Source of the DNA: Marinifilum sp. D737
Lineage (GTDB): Bacteria > Bacteroidota > Bacteroidia > Bacteroidales > Marinifilaceae
Assembly (NCBI RefSeq): GCF_026672275.1
Contig: NZ_JANQCD010000006.1
Location: 1-64,000, forward strand
Reading direction: 5' to 3'
Length of the DNA: 64,000 nt
Below are positions 8,583 to 18,578 of the stretch, in pieces. Every line of letters begins with the position of its first letter. The stretch's first letter is position 1. Both the position numbers and the translations under genes were made by a program. Under the pieces are notes generated by a model that saw only the letters and a list, made by a program, of their open reading frames with translations, did not search any database and was not told the DNA's origin.

Positions 8583-8613
8583 TTGATTTTTTAGAAAATT
8601 ATTACGTATTTTG
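8583..8613 (+). promoter_or_regulatory. Probable promoter of rpmB-rpmG-DUF4295
   Basis: TTG at 8583-8585, 21 nt spacer, then TATTTTG at 8607-8613, one base short of the TAnnTTTG consensus. It lies about 44 nt before the rpmB start. Confidence 0.45.
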
Positions 8614-8656
8614 CGACCTGTTTGAAAAGCGTTTAAGGAAAAAAATAATCTGGACT

Positions 8657-8899
8657 ATGTCAAGAGTTTGTCAAATTACTGGAAAGAGCGTAATGGTGGG
8701 AAATAATGTTTCTCACTCTAAGAGAAGAACTAAAAGAAGATTCTATCCAAATCTTTTCGTTAAAAAGTTCTATCTTCCTGAAGAAGATCGTTGGATTGAA
8801 TTGAAAGTTTCTGCTGCCGGAGTACGTCTAATTAATAAATTAGGTGTAAAAGGTGCACTTACTAAAGCTCAAGAAAAAGGATTTATTAAAAATTATTAA
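8657..8899 (+). CDS. rpmB: 50S ribosomal protein L28
   Basis: An 80-residue protein with the L28 signature: [21 protein letters not shown] at the N-terminus, then a basic patch ([12 protein letters not shown]) and a C-terminal helix ([20 protein letters not shown]). It is a structural component of the large subunit near the exit-site region. It begins a three-gene operon with rpmG and a DUF4295 gene, the usual Bacteroidota order. Confidence 0.97.
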   Translation: MSRVCQITGKSVMVGNNVSHSKRRTKRRFYPNLFVKKFYLPEEDRWIELKVSAAGVRLINKLGVKGALTKAQEKGFIKNY

Positions 8900-8913
8900 A
8901 AAAGGCATAGAAA

Positions 8914-9096
8914 ATGGCTAAAAAAGGTAATAGAGTGCAAGTAATTCTTGAGTGCACTGAGCATAAGGAAAGCGGTATGCCAGGAACTTCAAGATACATC
9001 ACTACTAAAAATAAAAAGAATACTCCGGATCGTATGGAGTTGAAGAAGTACAATCCTATTTTGAAGAAAGTAACCCTTCACAGAGAAATTAAATAA
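8914..9096 (+). CDS. rpmG: 50S ribosomal protein L33
   Basis: A 60-residue L33 protein ([39 protein letters not shown]). Only one cysteine remains at the position of the zinc-binding CxxC, and the second pair is absent, so this is the zinc-independent form, which spares zinc under limitation. Separated from rpmB by 14 nt. Confidence 0.96.
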   Translation: MAKKGNRVQVILECTEHKESGMPGTSRYITTKNKKNTPDRMELKKYNPILKKVTLHREIK

Positions 9097-9105
9097 TTTT
9101 AAGAT

Positions 9106-9261
9106 ATGGCTAAGAAAGTAGTAGCAACCCTACAGAAAGGTGAAGGCCGTGGTTACGCAAAAGTAATCAAAATGGTGAAGTCGCCTAAGACTGGTTCATA
9201 CTCTTTTAAAGAAGAGATTGTTCCAAATGAGAACGTTAAGGATTTCTTTGCTAAAAAGTAA
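9106..9261 (+). CDS. DUF4295 family small basic protein
   Basis: A 51-residue lysine-rich protein starting MAKKVVATLQKGEGRGYAK and ending KDFFAKK. It starts 9 nt after rpmG and shares its operon. DUF4295 is confined to Bacteroidota and regularly follows rpmG. Its size, charge and position suggest a ribosome-associated protein. A phylum-specific ribosomal protein, bL38, has been reported from a Flavobacterium ribosome structure; I believe this family is a candidate for it but cannot confirm that here. Confidence 0.88.
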   Translation: MAKKVVATLQKGEGRGYAKVIKMVKSPKTGSYSFKEEIVPNENVKDFFAKK

Positions 9262-9285
9262 GAAATTCATATCATACTGAATAAT

Positions 9286-9320
9286 AAAAGCTTCCCGACG
9301 ATTTGGGAAGCTTTTTTTTT
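9286..9320 (+). terminator. Terminator of the rpmB-rpmG-DUF4295 operon
   Basis: AAAGCTTCCC (9287-9296) pairs perfectly with GGGAAGCTTT (9305-9314) around an 8-nt loop, followed by a T run. Confidence 0.88.
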
Positions 9321-9371
9321 GTGCTTTAAAGCAAAACTTTTATTGTTTTATTTTAAAACGTTTATTGTTAA

Positions 9372-9402
9372 TTGTTTGTGTTTACGATTTTTTGTACTTT
9401 AG
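9372..9402 (+). promoter_or_regulatory. Possible ftsY promoter
   Basis: TTG at 9372-9374, 20 nt spacer, then TACTTTAG at 9395-9402, one mismatch to TAnnTTTG. About 20 nt before the ftsY ATG. Confidence 0.45.
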
Positions 9403-9422
9403 CAGCTTAAAATTTAGAAGAA

Positions 9423-10373
9423 ATGGGATTATTTGGAAGTTTTTCGAAATCGAAAAAAGAAAATCTTAATAAAGGATTAGCCAAAACAAAGGAAAGTGTG
9501 TTTAAAAAGCTTTCCAGAGCTGTTGTTGGTAAATCTACCGTTGATGATGATGTGCTTGATGAGTTGGAAGAAGTGTTAATTACTTCTGATGTGGGTGTGG
9601 ATACAACATTAAAAGTCATTGAACGAATTGAAGAGAGAGTTGCTCAGGATAAATTCTTGGGAACATCAGAATTGAATCGAATCTTAAAAGAGGAAATTGC
9701 TGCTCTCCTTGAAGAAAACAATAAAGGTGATTACGATGCTTACCAACTTCCAAAATCTGAATATCCATATGTTATCATGGTAGTTGGTGTGAATGGAGTA
9801 GGAAAAACTACAACCATTGGTAAATTAGCGCATCAATTTAAGAATGCCGGAAAGAAAGTAATGCTTGGTGCAGCCGATACTTTCCGTGCTGCAGCTGTAG
9901 ACCAGTTGATTATTTGGTCGGAGCGAGTTGGAGTTCCTGTTGTGAATCAGGGAATGGGAGCCGATCCTGCTTCTGTTGCTTTCGAAACTTTAACCAAGGC
10001 CAAGGAAGAGGGTTCTGATGTAGTAATTATTGATACTGCCGGACGTTTACACAATAAAGTCAACTTGATGAACGAGTTGAGCAAGATTAAACGTGTAATG
10101 GACAGGGTAATTCCAGGTGCTCCAAATGAAATCCTTTTGATATTGGATGGTTCTACTGGTCAGAATGCATTTGAACAGGCAAAACAATTTACCAAAGCAA
10201 CCGAAGTAAATGCATTGGCAATTACCAAATTGGATGGTACTGCTAAAGGTGGGGTTGTAATTGGTGTATCCGATCAATTTAAGGTGCCGGTAAAATATAT
10301 CGGAATTGGTGAAGGAATGGAAGATTTGCAGGTGTTTAACCGCGATGAATTTGTGGCTTCATTGTTTGATTGA
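9423..10373 (+). CDS. ftsY: Signal recognition particle receptor FtsY
   Basis: A 316-residue SRP GTPase that docks SRP-ribosome complexes at the inner membrane for co-translational targeting. The N domain covers about 20-95. The G domain has the P-loop [15 protein letters not shown], the insertion-box region [21 protein letters not shown], and [10 protein letters not shown] near the C-terminus. The acidic A domain of E. coli FtsY is absent, replaced by a short basic lead ([18 protein letters not shown]) that may contact lipid directly, as is common in this phylum. Confidence 0.96.
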   Translation: MGLFGSFSKSKKENLNKGLAKTKESVFKKLSRAVVGKSTVDDDVLDELEEVLITSDVGVDTTLKVIERIEERVAQDKFLGTSELNRILKEEIAALLEENNKGDYDAYQLPKSEYPYVIMVVGVNGVGKTTTIGKLAHQFKNAGKKVMLGAADTFRAAAVDQLIIWSERVGVPVVNQGMGADPASVAFETLTKAKEEGSDVVIIDTAGRLHNKVNLMNELSKIKRVMDRVIPGAPNEILLILDGSTGQNAFEQAKQFTKATEVNALAITKLDGTAKGGVVIGVSDQFKVPVKYIGIGEGMEDLQVFNRDEFVASLFD

Positions 10374-10400
10374 AAAAAAATACACACAATAATATAAAAT

Positions 10401-10426
10401 AGGCTGCCTTTTTTGGTAGCCTTTTT
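10401..10426 (+). terminator. ftsY terminator
   Basis: AGGCTGCC pairs with GGTAGCCT (one G-U pair) around a T6 loop, then TTTT, 28 nt after the stop codon. Confidence 0.75.
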
Positions 10427-10480
10427 CATTTTAGTAGATTCAAAAGTAAATATCGAGATGGGAAAAAGAGTAATTTATCC

Positions 10481-10488
10481 TATTTTTG
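10481..10488 (+). promoter_or_regulatory. -7 box of rimO
   Basis: TATTTTTG matches TAnnTTTG, 30 nt before the rimO ATG. No clear TTG at -33 is visible. Confidence 0.5.
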
Positions 10489-10518
10489 CCAAAATTTAAT
10501 TTGAGATAAGAGGATTGT

Positions 10519-11817
10519 ATGAGTCAAAATAAAATCAACATTATAAGCTTGGGCTGTTCAAAAAACTTGGTTGATACCGAATTGTTAATGAAACAACTCG
10601 ATGCAAACCAGTTTTCTGTTACATGTGAAGAAGAGAATAGCGATGCCAAAACCATTATTATTAATACGTGTGGGTTTATTGGCGATGCAAAAGAAGAATC
10701 GGTTGATACCATATTGCAATACGTAGAAGCAAAAAAAGATGGCAGAATCGATAAGCTTTTTGTGATGGGATGTTTATCGGAAAGATACAGAGAACAGCTA
10801 AGTGAAGAAATTCCGGAAGTTGATAAGTATTTTGGGAAGTTCGACTGGAAAGGCATGGTAAATGAGTTGAATAAAGACTATGTGCCCGATTTTAAAAATT
10901 TAAGAGTTGTTACTACTCCAAAGCATTTTGCTTACCTAAAAATTTCGGAAGGATGTAATCGCTCATGTTCATATTGTGCAATTCCAATTATTACAGGCAA
11001 ACATGTTTCTCGTCCAATTGAAGATATTGTTGAAGAAGCAAAAAATCTTGTAAAAGAAGGAGTGAAGGAACTTTTGGTAATTGCTCAGGATCTTTCTTAT
11101 TATGGTATCGATTTGTACAAAGAATCGAAATTGGCAGAATTGATAGAAGAGCTATCTAAAATTGAAGACCTGGAATGGATCAAGTTGCATTATGCATATC
11201 CAACCCAATTTCCTTACGGGATTTTAAAATTAATGCGTGAGAATCCTAAAGTTTGCCGTTACCTCGACATTGCCTTGCAACATTCAAGCGACAACATGTT
11301 AAATTTGATGCGAAGAGGTATAGATCGAGCTAAAACCATTGACCTTATCAAGAAAATCCGTGAAGAAGTACCAGGTATAACGCTTCGAACTACCATGTTG
11401 GTTGGTCATCCGGGTGAAACAGAGGAAGATATGGAAGATCTTAAAAATTTCGTTCAGGAAATGAAATTTGAACGTTTGGGCGTATTTCCTTACTCCGACG
11501 AAGAAGATACTTATGCTGCCAATCACTACGAGGATAATATTCCACAAGAAGAAAAGGAGAGAAGAAAAGAGGAAATCATGCTGATTCAGCAAGACATTAG
11601 CATGGAAGCCAATAAAAAACGTTTGGGCGAAGAGTTAAAAGTAGTAATCGACAGAAAGGAAGGTGATTATTATTACGGAAGAACCGAATTTGATTCTTAC
11701 GAAGTAGATCCTGAGGTTTTAATTCCTGCCGAGAATGGAGATTTAAAAGTTGGAGAATTCTACAATGTTGAAATAACAGATTGTGAAGATTACGATTTGT
11801 TTGGAATTGTGAAGTAA
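10519..11817 (+). CDS. rimO: Ribosomal protein S12 methylthiotransferase RimO
   Basis: A 432-residue radical-SAM methylthiotransferase that adds a methylthio group to the conserved aspartate of ribosomal protein uS12. The N-terminal MTTase domain has cysteines in SLGCSKN, NTCGFI and MGCLS for the auxiliary [4Fe-4S] cluster. The radical-SAM motif is CNRSCSYC (C-x3-C-x2-C). A C-terminal TRAM domain starts near residue 368. The SLGCSKNLVDTE start and LKISEGCNRSCSYCAIPIITGKH mark RimO rather than MiaB or MtaB. Two further MTTases occur at the far end of the window. Confidence 0.95.
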   Translation: MSQNKINIISLGCSKNLVDTELLMKQLDANQFSVTCEEENSDAKTIIINTCGFIGDAKEESVDTILQYVEAKKDGRIDKLFVMGCLSERYREQLSEEIPEVDKYFGKFDWKGMVNELNKDYVPDFKNLRVVTTPKHFAYLKISEGCNRSCSYCAIPIITGKHVSRPIEDIVEEAKNLVKEGVKELLVIAQDLSYYGIDLYKESKLAELIEELSKIEDLEWIKLHYAYPTQFPYGILKLMRENPKVCRYLDIALQHSSDNMLNLMRRGIDRAKTIDLIKKIREEVPGITLRTTMLVGHPGETEEDMEDLKNFVQEMKFERLGVFPYSDEEDTYAANHYEDNIPQEEKERRKEEIMLIQQDISMEANKKRLGEELKVVIDRKEGDYYYGRTEFDSYEVDPEVLIPAENGDLKVGEFYNVEITDCEDYDLFGIVK

Positions 11818-11840
11818 TGCCAACTGTACAAAAATAGAAT

Positions 11841-11877
11841 AAAGACCATCTGTGAAAGTGCAGATGGTTTTTTTGTA
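11841..11877 (+). terminator. rimO terminator
   Basis: ACCATCTG (11845-11852) pairs perfectly with CAGATGGT (11861-11868), then T7. Outer TGTACA/TGTACA arms extend the dyad, so it may also stop transcription from the convergent exonuclease gene. Confidence 0.82.
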
Positions 11878-11889
11878 CAAAGTATTTTT

Positions 11890-12480
11890 CTAAAATAAAC
11901 TTCCTTGCTGTTGGTACATTCCCGATTTTTTCAATTCAAAAAAGCAATCTGCACAAGCTCTAACATCTGCAAGGGCATCATGAGCACCATCAAAACCTTT
12001 ATGGAAAAGATGCTGATGCAATTCGGTTAAATTTGGCCATTTGTATCCATATCTTCCTGGAATTTTACAAATGTTGGTTGTGGTTTTCATGGTACAGATT
12101 TTCGGAATCTCAGCCAATTGACTTGTTACATCCTTACGAATAAATTCAGCACCAATTATCATTTCATCGAAACTAATATTGTGAGCAATTAAAAATTCTG
12201 CATCATTCATTGCTGATGAAAATTCAATTAAAGCTTCATGAAGATCTATACCTTCAGCATAAGCTCTTTCCGTTGTAATGCCATGCACATCCGATGCGTC
12301 GGCAGGAATCGTAAAGCCTTCAGGAATTATAATTCTGTTGGCTGATTTAATTTCCTGATCGCGACTGTCATACAGTAGCCAGGCCAATTGAACCAGACGT
12401 GGCCAATTGTTCAAATCGGTAACCGGAGCACTCCATCTTTTTGGTAAACCTGTAGTTTCGGTATCGAAAAATAAGTACAT
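11890..12480 (-). CDS. DEDDh 3'-5' exonuclease (DnaQ/epsilon-like)
   Basis: A 196-residue single-domain exonuclease. The DEDDh residues are visible: Asp and Glu in FDTETTG (residues 6-8), Asp in HNISFDEMI, and His with Asp in AHDALADV near the C-terminus. It probably trims DNA or RNA 3' ends; proofreading for one of the DnaE polymerases is possible but unproven. Length fits free-standing epsilon-like proteins without a tau-binding tail. It follows tpx with a terminator between, so it probably has its own promoter. Confidence 0.87.
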   Translation of the reverse strand: MYLFFDTETTGLPKRWSAPVTDLNNWPRLVQLAWLLYDSRDQEIKSANRIIIPEGFTIPADASDVHGITTERAYAEGIDLHEALIEFSSAMNDAEFLIAHNISFDEMIIGAEFIRKDVTSQLAEIPKICTMKTTTNICKIPGRYGYKWPNLTELHQHLFHKGFDGAHDALADVRACADCFFELKKSGMYQQQGSLF

Positions 12481-12493
12481 AGGTTGTGATATT

Positions 12494-12516
12494 AAAAAAG
12501 CTCCCGAAGGAGCTTT
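12494..12516 (-). terminator. tpx terminator
   Basis: AAAGCTCC pairs with GGAGCTTT across a CGAA tetraloop. On the minus strand the loop reads TTCG and the stem is followed by a T run. Confidence 0.85.
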
Positions 12517-12538
12517 CTGTTTATTTTACAAGCTTAGA

Positions 12539-13054
12539 TTAAACTAAAGATTTTGCTACTTCCAAAGCAGCTGCATAATTTGGTTCTTCAGTCATTTCAG
12601 CAACATACTCAACATGCTTTACTTCGTTGTTTTTGTCGATAACCACAACACCACGAGCAAGTAGACGTAATTCTTCAACTACGAAACCATATTTGTAACC
12701 GAAATCACATTCCTTATGATCCGATAAAGTAACCAGGTTTTCGATACCTTCAGCACCACAGAATCTACCTAAAGCAAACGGAAGGTCGTTTGATAATGTA
12801 ATGATTTGAATGTCTTTATCAAGCGATGCAGCTTCTTTGTTAAATCTGTGAGTTTGAGCTGAACAAACACCGGTATCAATTGAAGGAAATACAGAAAGGA
12901 TTTTTACTTTTCCATCAAAATCAGAAAGTTGAACTGGAGATAAATCTTTTCCAAGAGCTGTGAAGTTTTCAGCTGTCATTCCTGCATTTATTTCTGTACC
13001 TACTAAAGTCATTGCATTTCCTGCAAATGTAACTTTGTTATTGTTTTTTTGCAT
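12539..13054 (-). CDS. tpx: Thiol peroxidase (Tpx)
   Basis: A 171-residue atypical 2-Cys peroxiredoxin that reduces hydrogen peroxide and alkyl peroxides with thioredoxin. The peroxidatic Cys64 lies in SIDTGVCSAQTHRFN and the resolving Cys99 in FALGRFCGAEG. Length agrees with the family (about 165-170). ATG 13054 is chosen; an in-frame TTG at 13081 falls within the -7 promoter box, so a longer protein is ruled out. Monocistronic. Confidence 0.95.
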   Translation of the reverse strand: MQKNNNKVTFAGNAMTLVGTEINAGMTAENFTALGKDLSPVQLSDFDGKVKILSVFPSIDTGVCSAQTHRFNKEAASLDKDIQIITLSNDLPFALGRFCGAEGIENLVTLSDHKECDFGYKYGFVVEELRLLARGVVVIDKNNEVKHVEYVAEMTEEPNYAAALEVAKSLV

Positions 13055-13078
13055 AATTATGTATTTTGTCGTTTTGAT

Positions 13079-13086
13079 CAAAGATA
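13079..13086 (-). promoter_or_regulatory. -7 box of tpx
   Basis: TATCTTTG on the minus strand matches TAnnTTTG. Transcription would start about 20 nt upstream of the ATG at 13054. Confidence 0.6.
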
Positions 13087-13141
13087 GAAATTGTTTTGAT
13101 TTATTCTAAATAAATAGAATGAAAAAGTGTGAAAAAAGCAT

Positions 13142-13175
13142 AAAAAAACCGGAGAATTATTCTCCGGCTTTTTTT
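13142..13175 (-). terminator. clpC terminator
   Basis: CCGGAGAA (13149-13156) pairs with TTCTCCGG (13160-13167) with T runs on both sides. It begins at the clpC stop codon. Confidence 0.85.
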
Positions 13176-15672
13176 ATTCCAGCGCTTTCTGTGCTTTCAG
13201 TATTTTGGTGGTGATTTTTTGTTTCGTTTTGTCTAAACCTACCGAAATTGTATCACCTTCAGAGATACTTGCTTTAATAATAACCTCGGCCATTTCATCT
13301 TCAAGATACTTTTGAATGGCTCGTTTTAACGGACGGGCACCAAACTGAACATCGTATCCTTTTTCTGCAATAAAATCTTTTGCAGCAGTAGAAATTTTGA
13401 TGTTATAACCCAAGTCGTTGATTCTCTTGTATAATCCGTTAAGTTCGATGTCGATAATCTTGTGAATATCTTTTTGAGTTAAAGAATTAAACATGATCAA
13501 ATCATCAATCCTGTTCAAGAATTCAGGAGCGAAAGCTTTTTTCAAAGCCTTTTGGATAATGCTATTGGCATACTCATTGGAGTCATTTCCTCCGGTTTGG
13601 AAACCAATGCCTTTTCCAAAATCTTTCAACTCACGACTTCCAATGTTAGAGGTCATAATGATGATTGAATTTTTGAAATCAACTCTTCGTCCTAAACTAT
13701 CAGTCAACTGACCATCATCTAGTAACTGCAGAAGAATATTGAACACATCCGGATGTGCCTTCTCGATTTCATCCAAAAGAACTACTGAATAAGGCTTTCT
13801 TCTCACTTTCTCGGTTAATTGTCCACCTTCTTCGTATCCTACATAACCTGGAGGTGCTCCAACCAATCTCGATACAGCAAATTTTTCCATGTATTCACTC
13901 ATATCGATACGAATTAAAGCATCTGAACTATCGAAAAGGTATTCGGAAAGAACTTTTGCCAGCTGGGTTTTACCTACACCAGTAGGTCCTAAGAAAATGA
14001 ATGTTCCAATAGGTTTGTTAGGGTCTTTTAAACCAGCACGATTGCGTTGTATTGCTTTCACAATTTTAGCAATAGCATCGTCCTGACCAACGACTTTACC
14101 TTGCAATTCATCATCCATTTTAAGTAGGCGAGAACCTTCAGCTTGTGCAATTCTCTTTACAGGAACTCCTGTCATCATTGCAACAACTTCTGCAATATCT
14201 TCTTCAGAAACCTTTTCCTTTTTAAGACTTAGTTCCTGTTCCCACTTTTCCTTTTCTTTGTCAAGATCTTCGGCAAAGTTTTTTTCTTTATCTCTAAAGC
14301 TAGCTGCCAATTCAAACTTTTGTGCTTTTACAGCTTTAATTTTACTTTGACGCGTTTCTTCAATTTTTTTCTCAAGTTCTTCGATAATTACCGGCACATG
14401 AATGTTTGAAATGTGAACACGAGAACCTGCTTCATCCAATGCATCAATTGCTTTATCTGGAAGATATCTGTCACTAATGTATCTCGAAGTTAGTTTTACA
14501 CAAGCATCAATAGCTGCTTCAGTGTAATACACATTGTGATGATCTTCGTAACGTTCTTTGATGTTGTTTAGAATCTCAATGGTTTCCTCAGGAGAGGTAG
14601 GTTCTACCATCACTTTTTGGAAGCGTCTTTCCAAAGCTCCGTCTTTCTCAATATTCTGGCGGTATTCATCCAAAGTTGTAGCTCCAATACATTGAATTTC
14701 TCCACGGGCAAGAGCTGGTTTTAACATGTTGGCAGCATCCAATGAGCCAGTTGCACCACCAGCACCAACAATGGTGTGAATCTCATCGATGAATAAGATA
14801 ATATCGGTTGTCTTCGATAACTCATTAAGAATGGCTTTCATTCTTTCTTCGAACTGTCCGCGATATTTGGTTCCTGCAACAATTGATGCCAAATCCAATG
14901 TTACTACGCGCTTACCAAATAGCACTCTCGATACTTTCTTCTGAACAATTCTAAGGGCTAAGCCTTCTGCAATAGCAGATTTACCAACACCTGGCTCACC
15001 AATTAAAATTGGATTGTTCTTTTTACGACGACTCAGGATCTGCGCTAATCTTTCAATTTCAGTTTCCCTTCCCACTATAGGGTCCAGGGTTCCTTCTTCT
15101 GCCGATTTTGTAATGTCAATACCAAAGTTATCCAATACAGGAGTTTCTGATTTGCCACGGGCACTCGATCCTTTTGATCCACCAGACATTCCACCTTTTC
15201 CTTCACGCTCTTCTGATGGATAATCAGCCTGAGCTTTAGGGAACAATGTTTTTAAATTCTCTTTTACCTTATTATAGTCTACAGTTTGGTCCTCTAATAT
15301 TTGAGTTACCATACTCTTATCATCCTTTAATATGGCAAGGAGTAAATGACTGGTGTCAATGGTGTTATTTTTTAGGGCCTTAGCCTCCAAATAAATCAAT
15401 TTAAGAACTCTTTCAGCTGATCGTTGTAAAGGAATGTTGTTTTGATCTAAATCAGTAATTGTATCTGATTTAATTTCCCTTTCAATGTTTTTTCTGATGT
15501 CGTAAAGATCAACACCCAAAGAGATAAGGATATCAACAGCAATGCCTTCACCTTCTCGAAGAATCCCTAAAAATAAATGTTCCGTTCCAATAGCACTGTT
15601 TCCAAGCCTTTCAGCTTCTTCCTTGCTGTATGAAAGAACATCTTTAATACGAGGTGAAAATTTTGAATCCAT
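13174..15672 (-). CDS. clpC: ATP-dependent Clp protease ATPase subunit ClpC
   Basis: An 832-residue class I Hsp100 unfoldase that feeds substrates to ClpP. Order: two N-domain repeats (about 1-145), a glycine/serine-rich linker, AAA-1 (GEPGVGKS Walker A, ILFIDEIHT Walker B), a UVR-type middle segment around 425-465 (KAQKFELAASFRDKEK), AAA-2 (GPTGVGKTQLAK; VVLLDEIEKAH) and the D2-small domain (GARPLKRAIQKYLED). The UVR segment and short middle domain mark ClpC rather than ClpB. It is divergent from gyrA. No McsA/McsB partners occur nearby. Confidence 0.95.
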   Translation of the reverse strand: MDSKFSPRIKDVLSYSKEEAERLGNSAIGTEHLFLGILREGEGIAVDILISLGVDLYDIRKNIEREIKSDTITDLDQNNIPLQRSAERVLKLIYLEAKALKNNTIDTSHLLLAILKDDKSMVTQILEDQTVDYNKVKENLKTLFPKAQADYPSEEREGKGGMSGGSKGSSARGKSETPVLDNFGIDITKSAEEGTLDPIVGRETEIERLAQILSRRKKNNPILIGEPGVGKSAIAEGLALRIVQKKVSRVLFGKRVVTLDLASIVAGTKYRGQFEERMKAILNELSKTTDIILFIDEIHTIVGAGGATGSLDAANMLKPALARGEIQCIGATTLDEYRQNIEKDGALERRFQKVMVEPTSPEETIEILNNIKERYEDHHNVYYTEAAIDACVKLTSRYISDRYLPDKAIDALDEAGSRVHISNIHVPVIIEELEKKIEETRQSKIKAVKAQKFELAASFRDKEKNFAEDLDKEKEKWEQELSLKKEKVSEEDIAEVVAMMTGVPVKRIAQAEGSRLLKMDDELQGKVVGQDDAIAKIVKAIQRNRAGLKDPNKPIGTFIFLGPTGVGKTQLAKVLSEYLFDSSDALIRIDMSEYMEKFAVSRLVGAPPGYVGYEEGGQLTEKVRRKPYSVVLLDEIEKAHPDVFNILLQLLDDGQLTDSLGRRVDFKNSIIIMTSNIGSRELKDFGKGIGFQTGGNDSNEYANSIIQKALKKAFAPEFLNRIDDLIMFNSLTQKDIHKIIDIELNGLYKRINDLGYNIKISTAAKDFIAEKGYDVQFGARPLKRAIQKYLEDEMAEVIIKASISEGDTISVGLDKTKQKITTKILKAQKALE

Positions 15673-15977
15673 ATAGTAGGTCTTTAAATTAAATTCGTAA
15701 GTAATTGTAATGTCAATATTCGAATAATATTTCTCGAATTGATAAAAGCAACATTAAAATAATGAAAAAATATTAGATACAGCCTAATTTCTACATCAAT
15801 TTTCAATTAAAAACTCAATTGGAATTGGAATTAAACTAGAAATCAAGCTCTAAAGTAAAAATGTATAATATTTATCTTAATCCACACACAAATATAGATG
15901 CTTTTCTTACGCAAAAATCACATATTTTGTTACTTTTGTAGTTCTGAGAAAAGTTTAGAATTTTAAATTAATTATAG
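15673..15977. other. Divergent promoter region clpC/gyrA
   Basis: 305 bp without a reading frame. The gyrA -7 element is clear near the right end; no convincing clpC promoter or CIRCE-like heat-shock dyad was found on the left. Confidence 0.6.
15931..15938 (+). promoter_or_regulatory. -7 box of gyrA
   Basis: TACTTTTG matches TAnnTTTG and lies about 40 nt before the gyrA ATG. No good -33 TTG is visible. Confidence 0.55.
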
Positions 15978-18476
15978 ATGACTACGGGAGAAAGAATTAT
16001 ACGTATCAACATCGAGGAGGAAATGAAATCAGCCTATATCGATTATTCGATGTCGGTTATTGTTTCCAGAGCCTTACCAGATGTTAGAGACGGCTTAAAA
16101 CCGGTTCACCGAAGAGTACTTTTCGGAATGGGCGAGTTAGGTATCACAGCAAACAAACCGTATAAGAAATCAGCAAGAATTGTTGGTGAGGTATTGGGGA
16201 AATATCACCCACATGGTGATAGCTCTGTATACATGACTATGGTTCGTATGGCTCAACATTGGTCTTTACGTTACCCATTGATTGACGGACAAGGGAACTT
16301 TGGTTCTGTAGATGGCGATAGCCCTGCTGCTATGCGTTATACAGAGGCAAGAATGGATAAGATTGCTGAAGAAACCTTATCGGATCTGGATAAAGAAACT
16401 GTTGATATGGTTCCAAACTTTGATGAATCATTAAAGGAACCAACTGTACTTCCAACCCGTATTCCTAATCTTCTTGTTAATGGAGCATCTGGTATTGCTG
16501 TAGGTATGGCAACCAATATGCCTCCACATAACTTATCGGATACCATTGATGCGATTGTAACCACTATTGATAATAAGGAAGTGGAAATGGATGAGCTTAT
16601 TAAGATTATTAAAGCTCCTGATTTCCCAACAGGTGGTACGATTTATGGATACCAAGGTGTTAGAGAAGCGTTTGAGACGGGTAGAGGTCGCGTAGTAATT
16701 CGTTCCAAAACTAATATTGAAACGGATGAAAAAGGCCGTGAAAAGATAATTGTAACAGAAATTCCTTACATGGTTAATAAGGCGGAGCTGATTATGAAGG
16801 CTGCTGATTTAATCAACGATAAAAAGATTGATGGAATTTCGAATGTAAACGATGAATCGGACCGTAATGGTATGAGAATCGTTTTTGATCTTAAGAGAGA
16901 TGCAATTGCAAATGTTGTGTTGAATAAGTTATTCAAATACACTCAAATGCAAACCTCTTTTAGTGTAAATAATATTGCACTGGTAAAAGGTCGTCCAAAA
17001 TTGCTTAATCTACGTGATTTGATTGATAATTTCGTAGAGCACAGACATGATGTTGTTGTACGCAGAACTCAGTATGAATTAAGACAAGCTGAAAAGAAAG
17101 CACACATCCTTAAAGGGTTGATTATTGCTTTGGATCATATTGATGAAGTGATCGCATTAATTAGAGGTTCTAAAACTCCTGAAGAAGCGAAGAACGGATT
17201 GATGAGCAACTTTGATTTGGATGAAATTCAAGCGAAAGCAATTCTTGATATGCGCTTGCAGAAACTTACAGGTTTAGAACGTGAGAAATTGCATGAAGAA
17301 TATGAAGAATTGATGAAGTTGATCGATCACTTGAATGCAATTCTTGCTAATGAATCGATGAGAATGGATATCATTAAAGAAGAATTGATGGAAGTTAAAG
17401 CAAAGTACGGTGATGAAAGAAGAACCGATATTGTTTATGCTTCTGAAGAGTTCAATCCGGAAGATTTCTATGCTGATGAAGAAATGGTAATTACGATTTC
17501 TCATATGGGTTACATTAAACGTACGCCACTGGCAGAGTTTAAAACACAACATAGAGGTGGTGTAGGTTCAAAAGGATCGATTACCAGAGAAGAAGATTTC
17601 CTTGAGCACATGATTATGGCAACAATGCATAATACCATGTTGTTCTTTACAGAAAAAGGAAAATGTTTCTGGCTTAAAGTATATGAAATTCCAGAAGGAA
17701 CCAAGCAGTCGAAAGGTAGAGCTATTCAAAACTTATTGAATATCGAGCCAGATGACAATGTGAAGGCATATATTAATGTTCTAAACCTAAAAGAAGAGGA
17801 ATATATCAACAACAACTACATTGTTCTTTGTACGAAGAAAGGTGTAGTTAAGAAAACTCCTCTTGAAGCATACTCTCGTCCTAGAGTGAATGGAGTTAAT
17901 GCAATTACCGTTCGCGAAGGAGATCAACTATTAGAAGCAAAACTTACCAATGGTAAAAATGAGATCTTAATTGCAGGACGTTCTGGTAAAGCCATTCGAT
18001 TTGCTGAAGATCAAGTTCGTTCAATGGGTAGAACAGCATCCGGAGTACGAGGAATTACGCTGAAAGACGAGAGTGATGAAGTTGTTGGCATGATATGTGT
18101 TGAGAATGGAGAAGAGGATATTCTTGTTGTATCGGAAAATGGTTATGGTAAGAGATCAAATATTGATGATTACAGAATTACCAACAGAGGTGGTAAGGGT
18201 GTTAAAACCATAAGCATTACTGAAAAAACCGGAGATTTGATTGCAATTAAGAATGTTACTGATAATGATGATTTGATGATCATTAACAAATCAGGTATTA
18301 CCATTCGATTGGCAGTTTCAGATCTTCGAGTTATGGGACGTGCTACTCAAGGTGTTCGTTTGATTAACCTGAGTAAGAAGAGCGATTCTATTGCTGCTGT
18401 TGCCAAAGTAAATTCATCGAATGGAGATGATGAAGAAAAAGGAGCAGAGCAAGCAACTGAAAATACTGAAGAATAG
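15978..18476 (+). CDS. gyrA: DNA gyrase subunit A
   Basis: An 832-residue breakage-reunion subunit of gyrase, which introduces negative supercoils with GyrB. The catalytic tyrosine is Tyr121 ([10 protein letters not shown]). The quinolone region [17 protein letters not shown] keeps Ser82 but has Met86 where E. coli has Asp87. The C-terminal beta-pinwheel (about 500-810) contains a GyrA-box-like QHRGGVG at the start and NRGGKG later, supporting gyrase over topoisomerase IV. It ends in an acidic tail. gyrB is not in this window. Confidence 0.95.
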   Translation: MTTGERIIRINIEEEMKSAYIDYSMSVIVSRALPDVRDGLKPVHRRVLFGMGELGITANKPYKKSARIVGEVLGKYHPHGDSSVYMTMVRMAQHWSLRYPLIDGQGNFGSVDGDSPAAMRYTEARMDKIAEETLSDLDKETVDMVPNFDESLKEPTVLPTRIPNLLVNGASGIAVGMATNMPPHNLSDTIDAIVTTIDNKEVEMDELIKIIKAPDFPTGGTIYGYQGVREAFETGRGRVVIRSKTNIETDEKGREKIIVTEIPYMVNKAELIMKAADLINDKKIDGISNVNDESDRNGMRIVFDLKRDAIANVVLNKLFKYTQMQTSFSVNNIALVKGRPKLLNLRDLIDNFVEHRHDVVVRRTQYELRQAEKKAHILKGLIIALDHIDEVIALIRGSKTPEEAKNGLMSNFDLDEIQAKAILDMRLQKLTGLEREKLHEEYEELMKLIDHLNAILANESMRMDIIKEELMEVKAKYGDERRTDIVYASEEFNPEDFYADEEMVITISHMGYIKRTPLAEFKTQHRGGVGSKGSITREEDFLEHMIMATMHNTMLFFTEKGKCFWLKVYEIPEGTKQSKGRAIQNLLNIEPDDNVKAYINVLNLKEEEYINNNYIVLCTKKGVVKKTPLEAYSRPRVNGVNAITVREGDQLLEAKLTNGKNEILIAGRSGKAIRFAEDQVRSMGRTASGVRGITLKDESDEVVGMICVENGEEDILVVSENGYGKRSNIDDYRITNRGGKGVKTISITEKTGDLIAIKNVTDNDDLMIINKSGITIRLAVSDLRVMGRATQGVRLINLSKKSDSIAAVAKVNSSNGDDEEKGAEQATENTEE

Positions 18477-18513
18477 TATTTTGATACTTAGAATAATTAT
18501 AAAGTGATTAATC

Positions 18514-18546
18514 TTGTTCGAATATTCAAAGAAAGGTATATTTTTG
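18514..18546 (+). promoter_or_regulatory. Promoter of the first TPR gene
   Basis: TTG at 18514-18516, 22 nt spacer, then TATTTTTG at 18539-18546. It lies 32 nt before the ATG at 18579. Confidence 0.55.
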
Positions 18547-18578
18547 TTCGAGATTGTTATAAAAACTAAACATTGATT

